A DNA stretch of 38,202 bases, from the IMG/VR virus record IMGVR_UViG_3300025889_000339, positions 1 to 38,202 of that record. The stretch is one strand, 5' to 3'. This DNA comes from a virus. Below the pieces are notes generated by a model. The model saw only the letters and a program-made list of their open reading frames with translations, was not told where the DNA came from and did not search any database. Below are positions 12,512 to 19,055 of the stretch, one piece after another. Each line of letters opens with the position of its first letter. Position 1 is the stretch's first letter. A program made the translations under genes and the position numbers.

Positions 12512-12850
12512 TCAAGTTGGTTTAGTTTCCTTCCTCTTCCCTATGGTTCCTAGCTTTGGCCTGTCTTCCCACCTGCACTTATCGTCCTCGTCGTATGTGG
12601 TATAAAGGACATCGTTCGCTTTCACTACCACAGAGAACGCCTTCTCTCCCAGCCTGACATCCTCCACGCTGGCGTGACGCATTGTGTAGCCTATGCGCGA
12701 TTCGGTATCCCGAACACACACATCTGCATCGTTCATCAGCAGTATCTGAAGCATAGCTATCTTCTGGAAGTGGTTCAGCTCCTTATACAGCTCCTCGCTG
12801 TGCTCCCAGTGTTCTGTGTCAAACTCCTCTCCTTCGTATCGGTCTTTCAT
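12512..12850 (-). CDS. Hypothetical acidic protein, last gene of leftward operon
   Basis: A 112-residue acidic protein (EGEEFDTEHWEHSEELYKEL at its start) with a beta-rich middle and a basic end. No family is recognised. The start codon overlaps the previous stop (ATGA), and its ribosome binding site GGGAGG is encoded by the last codons of the RlpA-like gene. It is the promoter-distal gene of the leftward block. Confidence 0.65.
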   Translation of the reverse strand: MKDRYEGEEFDTEHWEHSEELYKELNHFQKIAMLQILLMNDADVCVRDTESRIGYTMRHASVEDVRLGEKAFSVVVKANDVLYTTYDEDDKCRWEDRPKLGTIGKRKETKPT

Positions 12851-13209
12851 TTAATTACCTCCCAATTTATGTTGATCAGGCCAGCATCAGTGTGCGCTAG
12901 CTTAGCGAACGCTGCCCTGCTTAGATCCAGCTCACGCCCATCAACAAACGGACCACGATCAGTGATCACTACGTCAACGGAACGAGAGCCGAGAGTGCAG
13001 CGCACCACAGTCCCGAACGGGAGGCTGCGATGCGCTGCTGTTAGTTCATCAGGATTGAACGCGCTACCAGAAGCAGTGGTTCTTCCACGATACGTCTCGC
13101 CATACCAGCTAGCTACACCGGTATGAACTTCGCGCTGCTGCTTAGGCCAAGCAACGTATGCTGTTAGCAGAGCGCAATACGCTACTGACAGGATGGTAAG
13201 ACGGCTCAT
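12847..13209 (-). CDS. RlpA-like double-psi beta-barrel protein
   Basis: A 120-residue protein starting at 13209, supported by GGGGAGG upstream. Longer forms overlap the HNH gene. Residues 5-20 form a hydrophobic signal or anchor segment. Residues 31-118 follow the RlpA barrel: GVASWYGETYRGRTTASG, LTAAHRSLPFGTVV, VVITDRGPF and GRELDLSRAAF, with His60 and Asp84. RlpA proteins cleave peptidoglycan strands that lack stem peptides and act in the periplasm. The usual Glu in the GE(R/x)F segment is Ser here (residue 49), so activity is uncertain. A phage copy could help lysis or wall remodelling. No other endolysin is recognised in the window. Confidence 0.8.
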   Translation of the reverse strand: MSRLTILSVAYCALLTAYVAWPKQQREVHTGVASWYGETYRGRTTASGSAFNPDELTAAHRSLPFGTVVRCTLGSRSVDVVITDRGPFVDGRELDLSRAAFAKLAHTDAGLININWEVIK

Positions 13210-13661
13210 ACCAAAACCTCCCCGCGTCTTAGCTTCTGTCGCCAGTATTCCGCAACATTCTCGTGAGTAGATGGCTTGCCAGTCTTCTCCTCGATGGCCT
13301 CCAGAACTCGCATCGGCCAACACGTGTATTTGTTCGTATTCACATAGCGCATCCAGTCCCAGTAAGCTTCACCAGATAGGAACTCGCTTTCAGCGTGGCA
13401 ATTCCTGCACAGAAGGTGAATGTTCTTCAGACTGTTATCTCCACCATCACACAGTGGTAGGATGTGGCATCGCTGAACGTCTTTGTAGAACCCGCAAGCC
13501 ATACACGCTGCGGTTTTGTCGGACATGAAGAGATAATGCTCCACTCCGTTCTCGCCCATCCAAGCTTCGCCGCCATCGTGGAACTCGCCTTCGTAAAACA
13601 CGCGATCACCACTGTAGTAGCTGATCAACATAGTCTTAGATGGCATACTAGATCTACTCAT
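13206..13661 (-). CDS. HNH endonuclease
   Basis: A 151-residue protein with a zinc-supported HNH motif. Cys53 and Cys56 form a CxxC pair, His66 lies in RCHILPL, Asn80 and His82 in KNIHLLC, and Cys85/Cys88 form a second CxxC pair followed by His89. HNH enzymes make nicks or breaks in DNA. In phages they are homing enzymes or aid packaging. The position, inside an early leftward operon far from the terminase, favours a free-standing nuclease. The start at 13661 has AGGAGG upstream, encoded in the end of the previous gene. Confidence 0.8.
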   Translation of the reverse strand: MSRSSMPSKTMLISYYSGDRVFYEGEFHDGGEAWMGENGVEHYLFMSDKTAACMACGFYKDVQRCHILPLCDGGDNSLKNIHLLCRNCHAESEFLSGEAYWDWMRYVNTNKYTCWPMRVLEAIEEKTGKPSTHENVAEYWRQKLRRGEVLV

Positions 13662-13933
13662 ACAGCTACCTCCTCTTCTGTGAAGAACGTCTCAAGCTCA
13701 TCCCGTTGTATGCGACGAACGTCTTCGTCCTTCGCGCTCACAGCTTCAGCGAACGCAGATGGGCAGTAGCTAGGCGCTCGCCAATCGTCTACCCAGCGAT
13801 CACGCTGATCAGCTGTGTCAAAGATAAACACGTTTACTACATTCTGCGTCTTTGGATCGCTGCCGTGCCTGTGATGCACCTCTGTGACAGCTAAACCACA
13901 CGGCCACTCCTTAGCGTAGTAATGTCGGCTCAT
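13658..13933 (-). CDS. Hypothetical early protein
   Basis: A 91-residue protein with an aromatic, histidine-rich start (SRHYYAKEWPCG, then TEVHHRHGSD), a beta-type middle and a charged tail ending EEEVAV. The tail codons contain the AGGAGGTA ribosome binding site for the next gene, and start and stop overlap neighbours by ATGA. No family is recognised. Confidence 0.65.
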   Translation of the reverse strand: MSRHYYAKEWPCGLAVTEVHHRHGSDPKTQNVVNVFIFDTADQRDRWVDDWRAPSYCPSAFAEAVSAKDEDVRRIQRDELETFFTEEEVAV

Positions 13934-14259
13934 ACGGCTACCTCCTCTTCTATTAGCTCAAGCTCGACCCAGTTGAGGTCGGTCTGCTCTTCGTCTTTGT
14001 AGTTAAAGAACCGCAGCTTGCCGTCTGTGAATTGGATCTTCACCCACTGAGGCCACGGTGCTGACCACTTAGACTTGCCGTCACCACCACCGAAGTAGTT
14101 GCCTCGCGCATCAATCTCATCACCCTCAGAGATCTCCATCGCAAACATTCGGTGGTTCTTAGTCTTCCAAACCTCATCAGCAAACTTACCGTTAACCCGA
14201 AGGTATCCACGCTTAGTCTCTTTTGGTTTGTAGCTGTAAGTGCGTAGCTTAGCTTTCAT
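13930..14259 (-). CDS. Hypothetical early protein
   Basis: A 109-residue protein; ATG at 14259 is chosen because AGGAGG lies just upstream and the start overlaps the preceding stop. It is basic at the start (KAKLRTYSYKPKETKRGYL) and acidic at the end (EEEVAV), with beta-rich character. The middle reads GNYFGGGDGKSKW. No family is recognised. It belongs to the coupled leftward row. Confidence 0.65.
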   Translation of the reverse strand: MKAKLRTYSYKPKETKRGYLRVNGKFADEVWKTKNHRMFAMEISEGDEIDARGNYFGGGDGKSKWSAPWPQWVKIQFTDGKLRFFNYKDEEQTDLNWVELELIEEEVAV

Positions 14260-14672
14260 ACTTCCACCTCCTCGCCAGTTTTGGTCCACTCGTCACGAGC
14301 CTTAACCTCGAACGCGCTGTCTTCATTCTTACTAATTGCAAACCTCCAGTAGACCGCATCATACAACTCTTCCACCGTTGACTCGGTTGAGACGGAGCTG
14401 CCCCCGGTTCCAGTGCCAATAACTAGCCCTCGACCAGCTAGGGGGTAACCTCCGTTCACGTAAGGTATGCGGAAGAAGTGAGTGGGCGTGTTGAGTAATC
14501 CCTCGTCATCCACGTAGATGCAATCGCCGTTAGCTAGATATCCGCCTACACAGAAGCATCTGCAACCTATCGCATCCTGTATTGCGTGGATGTCGTCCTC
14601 GATAATGTCAATCGGGCTGATGGTCTGTGTGTATGGATCAATCAGCAGACACTTATTGATGCGGTTCTTCAT
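14256..14672 (-). CDS. DUF3846-like protein
   Basis: A 138-residue protein beginning with CLLIDPYTQTISPIDI and continuing with an AIQDAIGC segment, CIYVDDEGLL, FFRIPYVNGGYPLAG and RGLVIGTG. This order matches phage and actinobacterial proteins of the DUF3846 family, whose function is unknown. The start overlaps the preceding stop and the end overlaps the next start. Early expression is inferred from the operon position. Confidence 0.6.
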   Translation of the reverse strand: MKNRINKCLLIDPYTQTISPIDIIEDDIHAIQDAIGCRCFCVGGYLANGDCIYVDDEGLLNTPTHFFRIPYVNGGYPLAGRGLVIGTGTGGSSVSTESTVEELYDAVYWRFAISKNEDSAFEVKARDEWTKTGEEVEV

Positions 14673-15070
14673 TGGTCACCCCCTGTGTGTGCAATGCTGC
14701 GCTTCAACGCACCCTCAAGCGTGCCGTTGCGTGTCTTCATCTTCAGCAGATCAGACTTAGAGATGCCTAAGTTTCTTAGCGTAGCATCAGTGTTTAGAAC
14801 CTGCTTACCACCGGACCACTGCAACACAGCGCGAGGGTCAGTGTGCTTGGTTGAGGTGTTCCTCTTAACCTTAGCCTTAGCCTTAGCTTTGGACTTAGCT
14901 TTAGCTGCTGGCTTCTCAGGAATATGCCCGTTGCCGTTGCTCTCCACAACGACAGGCGAGGATGCTTCCACGCTGTCGATCCTGACTCCATCTACTAACG
15001 ATAGCGCAGCGTATGTGTCGCTGACTTTGCTGATGTCTACACTGAGTGTGATAATGAACTTATGTTTCAT
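14669..15070 (-). CDS. Hypothetical protein with Lys/Ala-rich linker
   Basis: A 133-residue protein from ATG 15070, preceded by the AACATAAGGA leader. The N-terminal part forms a beta-type domain (HKFIITLSVDISKVSDTY). A low-complexity KAK/SKAKAKAK linker follows, then a small C-terminal domain (GISKSDLLKMKTRNGTLEGAL) that looks helical. The linker resembles nucleic-acid-binding tails. It is the first gene after an intergenic hairpin, so it may begin a sub-operon. Confidence 0.6.
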   Translation of the reverse strand: MKHKFIITLSVDISKVSDTYAALSLVDGVRIDSVEASSPVVVESNGNGHIPEKPAAKAKSKAKAKAKVKRNTSTKHTDPRAVLQWSGGKQVLNTDATLRNLGISKSDLLKMKTRNGTLEGALKRSIAHTGGDQ

Positions 15071-15091
15071 TTTATTCCTTATGTTTGGTTT
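15071..15091 (-). promoter_or_regulatory. Leader box before gene 14669-15070
   Basis: On the minus strand this reads AAACCAAACATAAGGAATAAA before ATG. It contains the AAGGA ribosome binding site. The AACC(A)AAC-ACATAAGGA pattern recurs before leftward genes at 17924, 18549 and 18974. Confidence 0.5.
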
Positions 15092-15107
15092 GTTTTTGTT
15101 TGTGAAA

Positions 15108-15136
15108 CCACTCACGGCTATACGCCTACTGAGTGG
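15108..15136 (-). terminator. Intergenic hairpin, possible weak terminator or processing site
   Basis: CCACTCA and TGAGTGG form a 7-bp stem around a 15-base loop in the gap between two leftward genes. On the minus strand it is followed by TTTCACAAAC, a poor T-tract. Together with the leader downstream it may separate two parts of the operon. Confidence 0.4.
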
Positions 15137-15142
15137 AAAAGT

Positions 15143-15286
15143 TTAGAGGCTACCTGACAGAATCATCTGGTTGAGTCTGCGCTCAATCCGTTTGGTTTCT
15201 GATCGGGTAGGGTAAGCTTTGGTCGGCTTATAGGAGACAGACTTGGGACGCTTACTTGTTCGATGCTTACGTGGATGGTTATTCAT
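15143..15286 (-). CDS. 47-residue basic protein
   Basis: ATG 15286 overlaps the preceding stop (ATGA), and the frame closes at 15143. The peptide is rich in Lys and Arg (NNHPRKHRTSKRPKS, then SETKRIERRLNQMI) and ends SGSL. It is too short for routine gene calling, but the ATGA coupling and the purine-rich site upstream support translation. Function is unknown; nucleic-acid binding is possible by charge. Confidence 0.55.
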   Translation of the reverse strand: MNNHPRKHRTSKRPKSVSYKPTKAYPTRSETKRIERRLNQMILSGSL

Positions 15287-16155
15287 ACGTCAACCTCCAA
15301 CTGCTTAGCTTTAGCCTGAGCCTCGTATAGCTTACGCACCTCAGTCATAGCTCCCTCAGGCGTTTTGTATGGCGTGGGACTAGAGTTGATCCCAGCTAGG
15401 TAGATGCAGTCGCTCGGCCACTCGTAGTCTTCCAACTCAACTGAGCGACCGTAGCCGCCATCATAGCCGTGATCTTTGGCGAACTTATGACGCTCCATCA
15501 TTGAGAAAAACACACGCCTGAGCATTGACGTATGCCCTAAGCAGAAAGCTATCTCATCAATAGGTAGAACCTCGCCAGCTCTCTTAACTCCTACGGCATA
15601 GACTGACTTAGCTACGCCACAGGTATTAGTCCATACAGCGTGAATCTCGCAGCTATTACCTGCGCTTTCTATCTCATCAACTAGAGCGCACACGGCTGCT
15701 CCGCGGTTCATTATAGCTTTGGACGACACGCTGGCCGTAGCACCTAGGCTAACCAGTAGTCGGACGATTGGCTTAGTGCCAACATCATCCCCCAGATTAA
15801 TCATATGCTCCATCTCGCCAGCTAAAGCCATAGGCACATCTGGGTAAGCTCCAGCAACATCGTAATCGACGCTCGCCCCAGTAGCCACTCTAGCTGAACC
15901 GCTGGTAAATATATGCTTCAACCCTGATGCAACAGATGATCTGCCCTCAACCCAGCCACGCTTAACAGTGTCCACCATATCATCCCAGCTATCAGACCCG
16001 CTCCACTCTGGGTCGTGTGTCTTAGTGGAAGAGCTTGAGCTGAAATACTTACGGCTTTTAGCTGCCTCGATTGCCTCATACACAGTGTCGTGGCTCATTG
16101 TGTCAGACACAGGATAGGCGCGTCTCAGGGTGGCGATGTCTATAACGTCACTCAT
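15283..16155 (-). CDS. Partner protein of the AAA+ ATPase (DUF7192-like)
   Basis: A 290-residue protein with a serine-rich region near residue 40. It then has WDDMVDTVKRGWVEG, a GAYPDVPMALAGEMEHM segment, MNRGAAVCALVDEIE and LPIDEIAFCLGHTSMLRRVFFSMMER. The order (a cap region, then a Rossmann-like domain with RGAAV and late LRR-x-FFSxxE) is one I associate with phage DUF7192 proteins encoded beside CobS/MoxR-type ATPases. By analogy with CobT or VWA partners it may be the substrate adaptor of the ATPase. It overlaps that gene by four bases. The family number is from memory. Confidence 0.55.
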   Translation of the reverse strand: MSDVIDIATLRRAYPVSDTMSHDTVYEAIEAAKSRKYFSSSSSTKTHDPEWSGSDSWDDMVDTVKRGWVEGRSSVASGLKHIFTSGSARVATGASVDYDVAGAYPDVPMALAGEMEHMINLGDDVGTKPIVRLLVSLGATASVSSKAIMNRGAAVCALVDEIESAGNSCEIHAVWTNTCGVAKSVYAVGVKRAGEVLPIDEIAFCLGHTSMLRRVFFSMMERHKFAKDHGYDGGYGRSVELEDYEWPSDCIYLAGINSSPTPYKTPEGAMTEVRKLYEAQAKAKQLEVDV

Positions 16156-17324
16156 TCTGCACCCCCGATCTCAGCTTCGATCTTAGCTATCTGCTCCTTA
16201 GATAAGTCCTTCCAGAGCGCAACCTTCTCTGCCTGTTTCTGTGTAAGTCCTGCTGAGATAAGCTTAGCAATGGAGCTGGTGGCTCGCATTGATACGATGT
16301 GCCGTAGCTTCAGCTTAGCTATTGCTTTACGAACATCCTGCACCCGATTAGCAACCTCTTCTCCGTTGGGGTATTGGGACGCAATGGCTTTCTCAACCTT
16401 CCTGTCATAGCCGACCTCAACAAACACGAACCTGTCCTTCGTAGCTGCGTCCATCTGGTTGCGCCCTACATACTCACGGGTAGCTCCACTCCAGAAAGTA
16501 TTGCTAGCCGCTATCACTCGGAAGTTGGGGTGAGCTTTGTAGTTGCCAGTTGGGAAATCGCAGAGGCGATTAGCTATGGCACTATTGAACCTAGTCGCTG
16601 CCCGTGGTGAGCTAGCATCGAACTCATCCCACAGGAACAGGCCACCCTTAGTGAACGCTTTGAAGAAAGCAGTCTCGAAGTATTGACCGTGTGCATCACG
16701 GTATCCAATGAGCTGGTGCTCGGTGTCGACCTTACCGGTGAAGTAGAAGTCTAGGCCCAGCGCCTTAGCCACCATCTCGCACATATGAGTCTTCCCAGTG
16801 CCAGCTTCGCCAACTAGAGCTACATTCTCGCTAGCTCCTATCAGCTTTACAACCAGAGGGAATTTCTCGTGAGTGACCTCACCCTCTAAGTCAATCCTAC
16901 TGACTGGGGTGACAACAACTGTCTTCACTGGTAAGCCGTCACCTATGCGCTCGTCGATCTGCTGATTAACGATACGGCGAACCTCCTCCTCATCCAGCTC
17001 GTCACCGCTGCTACCAGTGAGGATCTCAATCAAGTCCTCACGACTGATAGCTGGCTTATCCTTCTTCCGAACCAGAGGTTTGCGCTCAGGTTCTGGCTGA
17101 GGATCGCCAGCAGATGGCAGCACATAGCCGCCCGGTGGAAACATCCAAGTCTGAGCTACAATCCTCAGCGCATCGACACCAAACCCAGCTAGCTGGCCGT
17201 TCACGAACGGTGTCCAGTGCTGTTCGCTGTCTGGATTGGTGAAGTTGATCTCGTCGTTGCTCTTACGTTCACGCAGGTAGCTACGCAGCTCTGCCTGTGT
17301 CATTGTTTTCGGGTTTTGTTCCAT
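16152..17324 (-). CDS. AAA+ ATPase, CobS/MoxR-like (AAA_5)
   Basis: A 390-residue protein. After a 160-residue N-terminal region with an acidic stretch come Walker A VGEAGTGKT (residues 171-179), Walker B GLFLWDEFD (228-236), sensor 1 VIAASNTFW (Asn275) and a DAATKDRF segment holding a probable arginine finger. This is the dynein-related or CobS/MoxR group, which remodels protein or metal-enzyme complexes as hexamers. The next gene encodes its likely partner. Phages often carry such pairs; the target is unknown. The ATG lacks a ribosome binding site: a run of ATT repeats occupies its place. Confidence 0.85.
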   Translation of the reverse strand: MEQNPKTMTQAELRSYLRERKSNDEINFTNPDSEQHWTPFVNGQLAGFGVDALRIVAQTWMFPPGGYVLPSAGDPQPEPERKPLVRKKDKPAISREDLIEILTGSSGDELDEEEVRRIVNQQIDERIGDGLPVKTVVVTPVSRIDLEGEVTHEKFPLVVKLIGASENVALVGEAGTGKTHMCEMVAKALGLDFYFTGKVDTEHQLIGYRDAHGQYFETAFFKAFTKGGLFLWDEFDASSPRAATRFNSAIANRLCDFPTGNYKAHPNFRVIAASNTFWSGATREYVGRNQMDAATKDRFVFVEVGYDRKVEKAIASQYPNGEEVANRVQDVRKAIAKLKLRHIVSMRATSSIAKLISAGLTQKQAEKVALWKDLSKEQIAKIEAEIGGAE

Positions 17325-17327
17325 AGT

Positions 17328-17342
17328 ATTATTATTATTATT
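17328..17342 (-). repeat. Trinucleotide repeat (ATT)5 in the leader of the AAA+ gene
   Basis: Five ATT units (AAT on the coding strand) lie three bases before the AAA+ start codon. The flanks AACATAA and AATACTATG are the same as in the leader at 18974, where GGA occupies the middle. The repeat thus seems to have displaced the ribosome binding site and could vary in length. Confidence 0.65.
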
Positions 17343-17361
17343 ATGTTGTGGTTTGGTTTAC

Positions 17362-17592
17362 TTACTCGCCTCTCTCTAGAAGACTGTCCTGATCATTGCG
17401 AAGCACTCTAGCTGCCCATAAAAACGCTTTGCCCCAATGTTCAAAGCTCTCAACAACCTCTTCGGCATCGCTGACTACGTTGAAAACGCGATCCACATCT
17501 TCGACTAGAAGATCCTTATAGCCCCAATAATACTGGTCCCTATGCTTGTGGAGGTGATTGATGACTTTGTTCCTGTCGTAGCATTCGCTCAT
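17362..17592 (-). CDS. Small hypothetical protein
   Basis: A 76-residue acidic, helical protein (KVINHLHKHRDQYYWGYKDLL, with a later EVVESFEHWGKAFLWAARVL segment). Start overlaps the preceding stop by ATGA; GGAGG is encoded at the end of that gene. No family is recognised. Confidence 0.6.
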   Translation of the reverse strand: MSECYDRNKVINHLHKHRDQYYWGYKDLLVEDVDRVFNVVSDAEEVVESFEHWGKAFLWAARVLRNDQDSLLERGE

Positions 17593-17924
17593 AGCATTGC
17601 CTCCTCGTTCAGTCGGTTGTGAAAACGCTCCTCCAACTTCAGCCGGAGGATCACCCTAGCTAGATCCGAATAGATTTGGCGCAAATCAATCCCCAACTCT
17701 TCCTCTGCTGCATCCAGCTCCGCCGTGTTCCACTCCCACTGCATATCCACCAAAGCTTTCGCTTTGTAGTAGTAGACAACGTGCTCGCTGCTGTCAGAGT
17801 CCTCGTTGATCCGCTCTGATATGTCATCCTCGCTGGCCCCGTCCTTCATCTGGTCGAAGTAGTCATCGACCAGATCGTTCACGTATTTGCTTAGCTGTAG
17901 CTCGTTAGCTAACGGTTCACTCAT
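17589..17924 (-). CDS. Hypothetical early phage protein
   Basis: A 111-residue acidic protein. It contains LVDDYFDQMKDG, then EDSDSSEHVVYYYKAKAL, a pattern I have seen in small early phage proteins of unknown role. It is preceded by the AACATAAGGA leader and an upstream 8-bp hairpin, so it begins a transcription or processing unit. Its last codons supply the ribosome binding site of the next gene. Confidence 0.65.
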   Translation of the reverse strand: MSEPLANELQLSKYVNDLVDDYFDQMKDGASEDDISERINEDSDSSEHVVYYYKAKALVDMQWEWNTAELDAAEEELGIDLRQIYSDLARVILRLKLEERFHNRLNEEAML

Positions 17925-17950
17925 AGTTTTGTTCCTTATGTTGGTTGGTT
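17925..17950 (-). promoter_or_regulatory. Leader box before gene 17589-17924
   Basis: The minus strand reads CAACCAACATAAGGAACAAA before CTATG. It shares ACATAAGGA and the AACC repeats with the other leaders, and carries AAGGA as ribosome binding site. Confidence 0.5.
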
Positions 17951-17958
17951 GTTGTTGC

Positions 17959-17985
17959 TGCCACCTATCCGCTGAACAGGTGGCA
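17959..17985 (-). other. 8-bp hairpin upstream of leader
   Basis: TGCCACCT and AGGTGGCA form a perfect stem around an 11-base loop. There is no T-tract on the transcribed side. It sits between a strong terminator (18004-18028) and the leader, so it may stabilise the 5' end of the following message. Confidence 0.45.
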
Positions 17986-17990
17986 AAAGT

Positions 17991-18068
17991 TTAGCTGCAC
18001 AATAAAAAAAGGATCGCCGTAGCGATCCCTAGTAGTGCCGTGATGATGCACCCGATTATGTCTGTCAT
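17991..18068 (-). CDS. 25-residue hydrophobic peptide
   Basis: ATG 18068 overlaps the preceding stop (ATGA), with GGAGGAGGAG just upstream. The peptide MTDIIGCIITALLGIATAIL continues for five more residues (FLLCS). It would be a single membrane-spanning micro-protein. Its reading frame runs through the terminator hairpin at 18004-18028. It may be a real small membrane protein (a superinfection or lysis modulator, for example) or a by-product of that hairpin. Confidence 0.4.
   Translation of the reverse strand: MTDIIGCIITALLGIATAILFLLCS
18004..18028 (-). terminator. Intrinsic terminator of the first leftward sub-operon
   Basis: On the minus strand GGATCGC-TACG-GCGATCC is a perfect 7-bp stem with a 4-base loop followed by seven T. 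It is the best intrinsic terminator in the window. It would end transcripts from 18974 leftward, so genes from 17924 need read-through or their own promoter. Confidence 0.8.
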
Positions 18069-18256
18069 AGCTCCTCCTCCCAATATGGCTCATCGAGATC
18101 GCTAGGACTTCCCTGATACCCACCTAAACCACACGCATCTGCATACGTGTAGCAGCACTTTTCGCAAAACTTCCCAGCATACACGCCATAGCTAAAGCGT
18201 GTTTCTATCTGACTTTCTGGGACCATATCGTAACATTTAGGGCATTCAGCTGTCAT
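18065..18256 (-). CDS. Small zinc-finger-like protein
   Basis: A 63-residue protein with CPKCYDMV near its start, KFCEKCCYTY in the middle and a late Cys in ADACGLGG. Two CxxC pairs suggest one zinc knuckle. Similar short Cys-rich proteins (YAGKxCxxC, then DxCGL) occur in early regions of tailed phages. It may bind host proteins or nucleic acid. It is coupled to its neighbours by ATGA overlaps. Confidence 0.65.
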   Translation of the reverse strand: MTAECPKCYDMVPESQIETRFSYGVYAGKFCEKCCYTYADACGLGGYQGSPSDLDEPYWEEEL

Positions 18257-18549
18257 AGCCTCACCTCGTCTTCCTGCATTGCATACAGCTCTAGGTCAGC
18301 TATCTGGTCTTTATCGAGCTTGATAGCCCTATTCAGAGCCATATGAGCCAGCTCATAGTAGGGGATAACCTCTTCAAATAACCTGCCTCTCCAATACACA
18401 CTGATGGCGTGACCGCCGTATGGGTATTGTCCGAAACGATGGTCCTGATACATTGGCACAGCTGTATCGTGCGCCACATAGCTAGTCTGCTTAGTGATGC
18501 CACTAAGCTCGATTAGCTCTGATACTGTCATTCCACTAGATGCTTTCAT
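18253..18549 (-). CDS. Hypothetical early protein
   Basis: A 98-residue protein starting MKASSGMTVSELIELSG, with a YPYGGHAISVYW segment in the middle and a helical, acidic end. No family is recognised. The ATG is preceded by a CAAACCAAACATAAGGAAACAA leader-type sequence. It is the second gene of the leftward operon. Confidence 0.6.
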   Translation of the reverse strand: MKASSGMTVSELIELSGITKQTSYVAHDTAVPMYQDHRFGQYPYGGHAISVYWRGRLFEEVIPYYELAHMALNRAIKLDKDQIADLELYAMQEDEVRL

Positions 18550-18578
18550 TTGTTTCCTTATGTTTGGTTTGGTTTGGT
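18550..18578 (-). promoter_or_regulatory. Leader box before gene 18253-18549
   Basis: The minus strand carries three tandem AAACC units, then AAACATAAGGAAACAA before ATG. It is the clearest copy of the repeated leader and fills the whole gap to the upstream gene. Confidence 0.5.
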
Positions 18579-18974
18579 TTATGCGGTCAGCTGAGCTAGC
18601 AGAGCCGCTTTGTCAGCTGGTGAAAGATTGCCCAAAGCTTCGGTGATTTGCGCTGCTGTGAGTGTGCGCTTGCCACGACCAAGCTTAACCTCAACCGTCT
18701 CAGGTCGGACATAGGTGGCGCAGAATCCGGTTTTGGTCTCGCGGAGCTTGGTAAGAAGCAAGCCCTTCTGCTGGACCATACTAGCCACATTGATTGCGCC
18801 AGCTTTGCCAGCTTTGCGCTGATACTCAGCGAAAGCACGCTTCGCAGCTTGGCCAGTCAGACCGGTGGATAGCTTGAACTGCTTCGCACCCATCAGTGAC
18901 TCTGTTGTTCTGTCGTATCTGTCTGTTTTGGTGATTGATTGATCGTTGAACCGTGCGGATTGAATGATTTGCAT
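18579..18974 (-). CDS. First gene of leftward operon, hypothetical
   Basis: A 131-residue protein from ATG 18974, the start just after an AACATAAGGA leader; longer forms begin in non-coding DNA. It contains LMGAKQFKLSTGLTGQAAKRAFAEYQ in the middle and a C-terminal helical part (LTAAQITEALGNLSPADKAALLAQL) that resembles a short helical bundle. It is moderately basic. No family is recognised. As the promoter-proximal gene it may be strongly expressed early. Confidence 0.65.
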   Translation of the reverse strand: MQIIQSARFNDQSITKTDRYDRTTESLMGAKQFKLSTGLTGQAAKRAFAEYQRKAGKAGAINVASMVQQKGLLLTKLRETKTGFCATYVRPETVEVKLGRGKRTLTAAQITEALGNLSPADKAALLAQLTA

Positions 18975-19000
18975 AGTATTATCCTTATGTTTTTTGTTTT
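18975..19000 (-). promoter_or_regulatory. Leader box before gene 18579-18974
   Basis: The minus strand reads AAAAACATAAGGATAATACT before ATG. The AACATAA and AATACTATG parts are identical to the leader of the AAA+ gene, which lacks the GGA. No clear sigma-70 promoter is recognised further upstream. Confidence 0.5.
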
Positions 19001-19055
19001 GGTTGTATTCAACGCACCCTCGTGATGCGCTGAAGTCAACCTCCAACCGTAAATG

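Noticed and set aside
13271-15146. Plus-strand open frames opposite the leftward operon (13271-13528, 13464-13769, 14518-14760, 14586-15146)
   Set aside because: The leftward genes have ATGA coupling and ribosome binding sites; the plus-strand frames have none.
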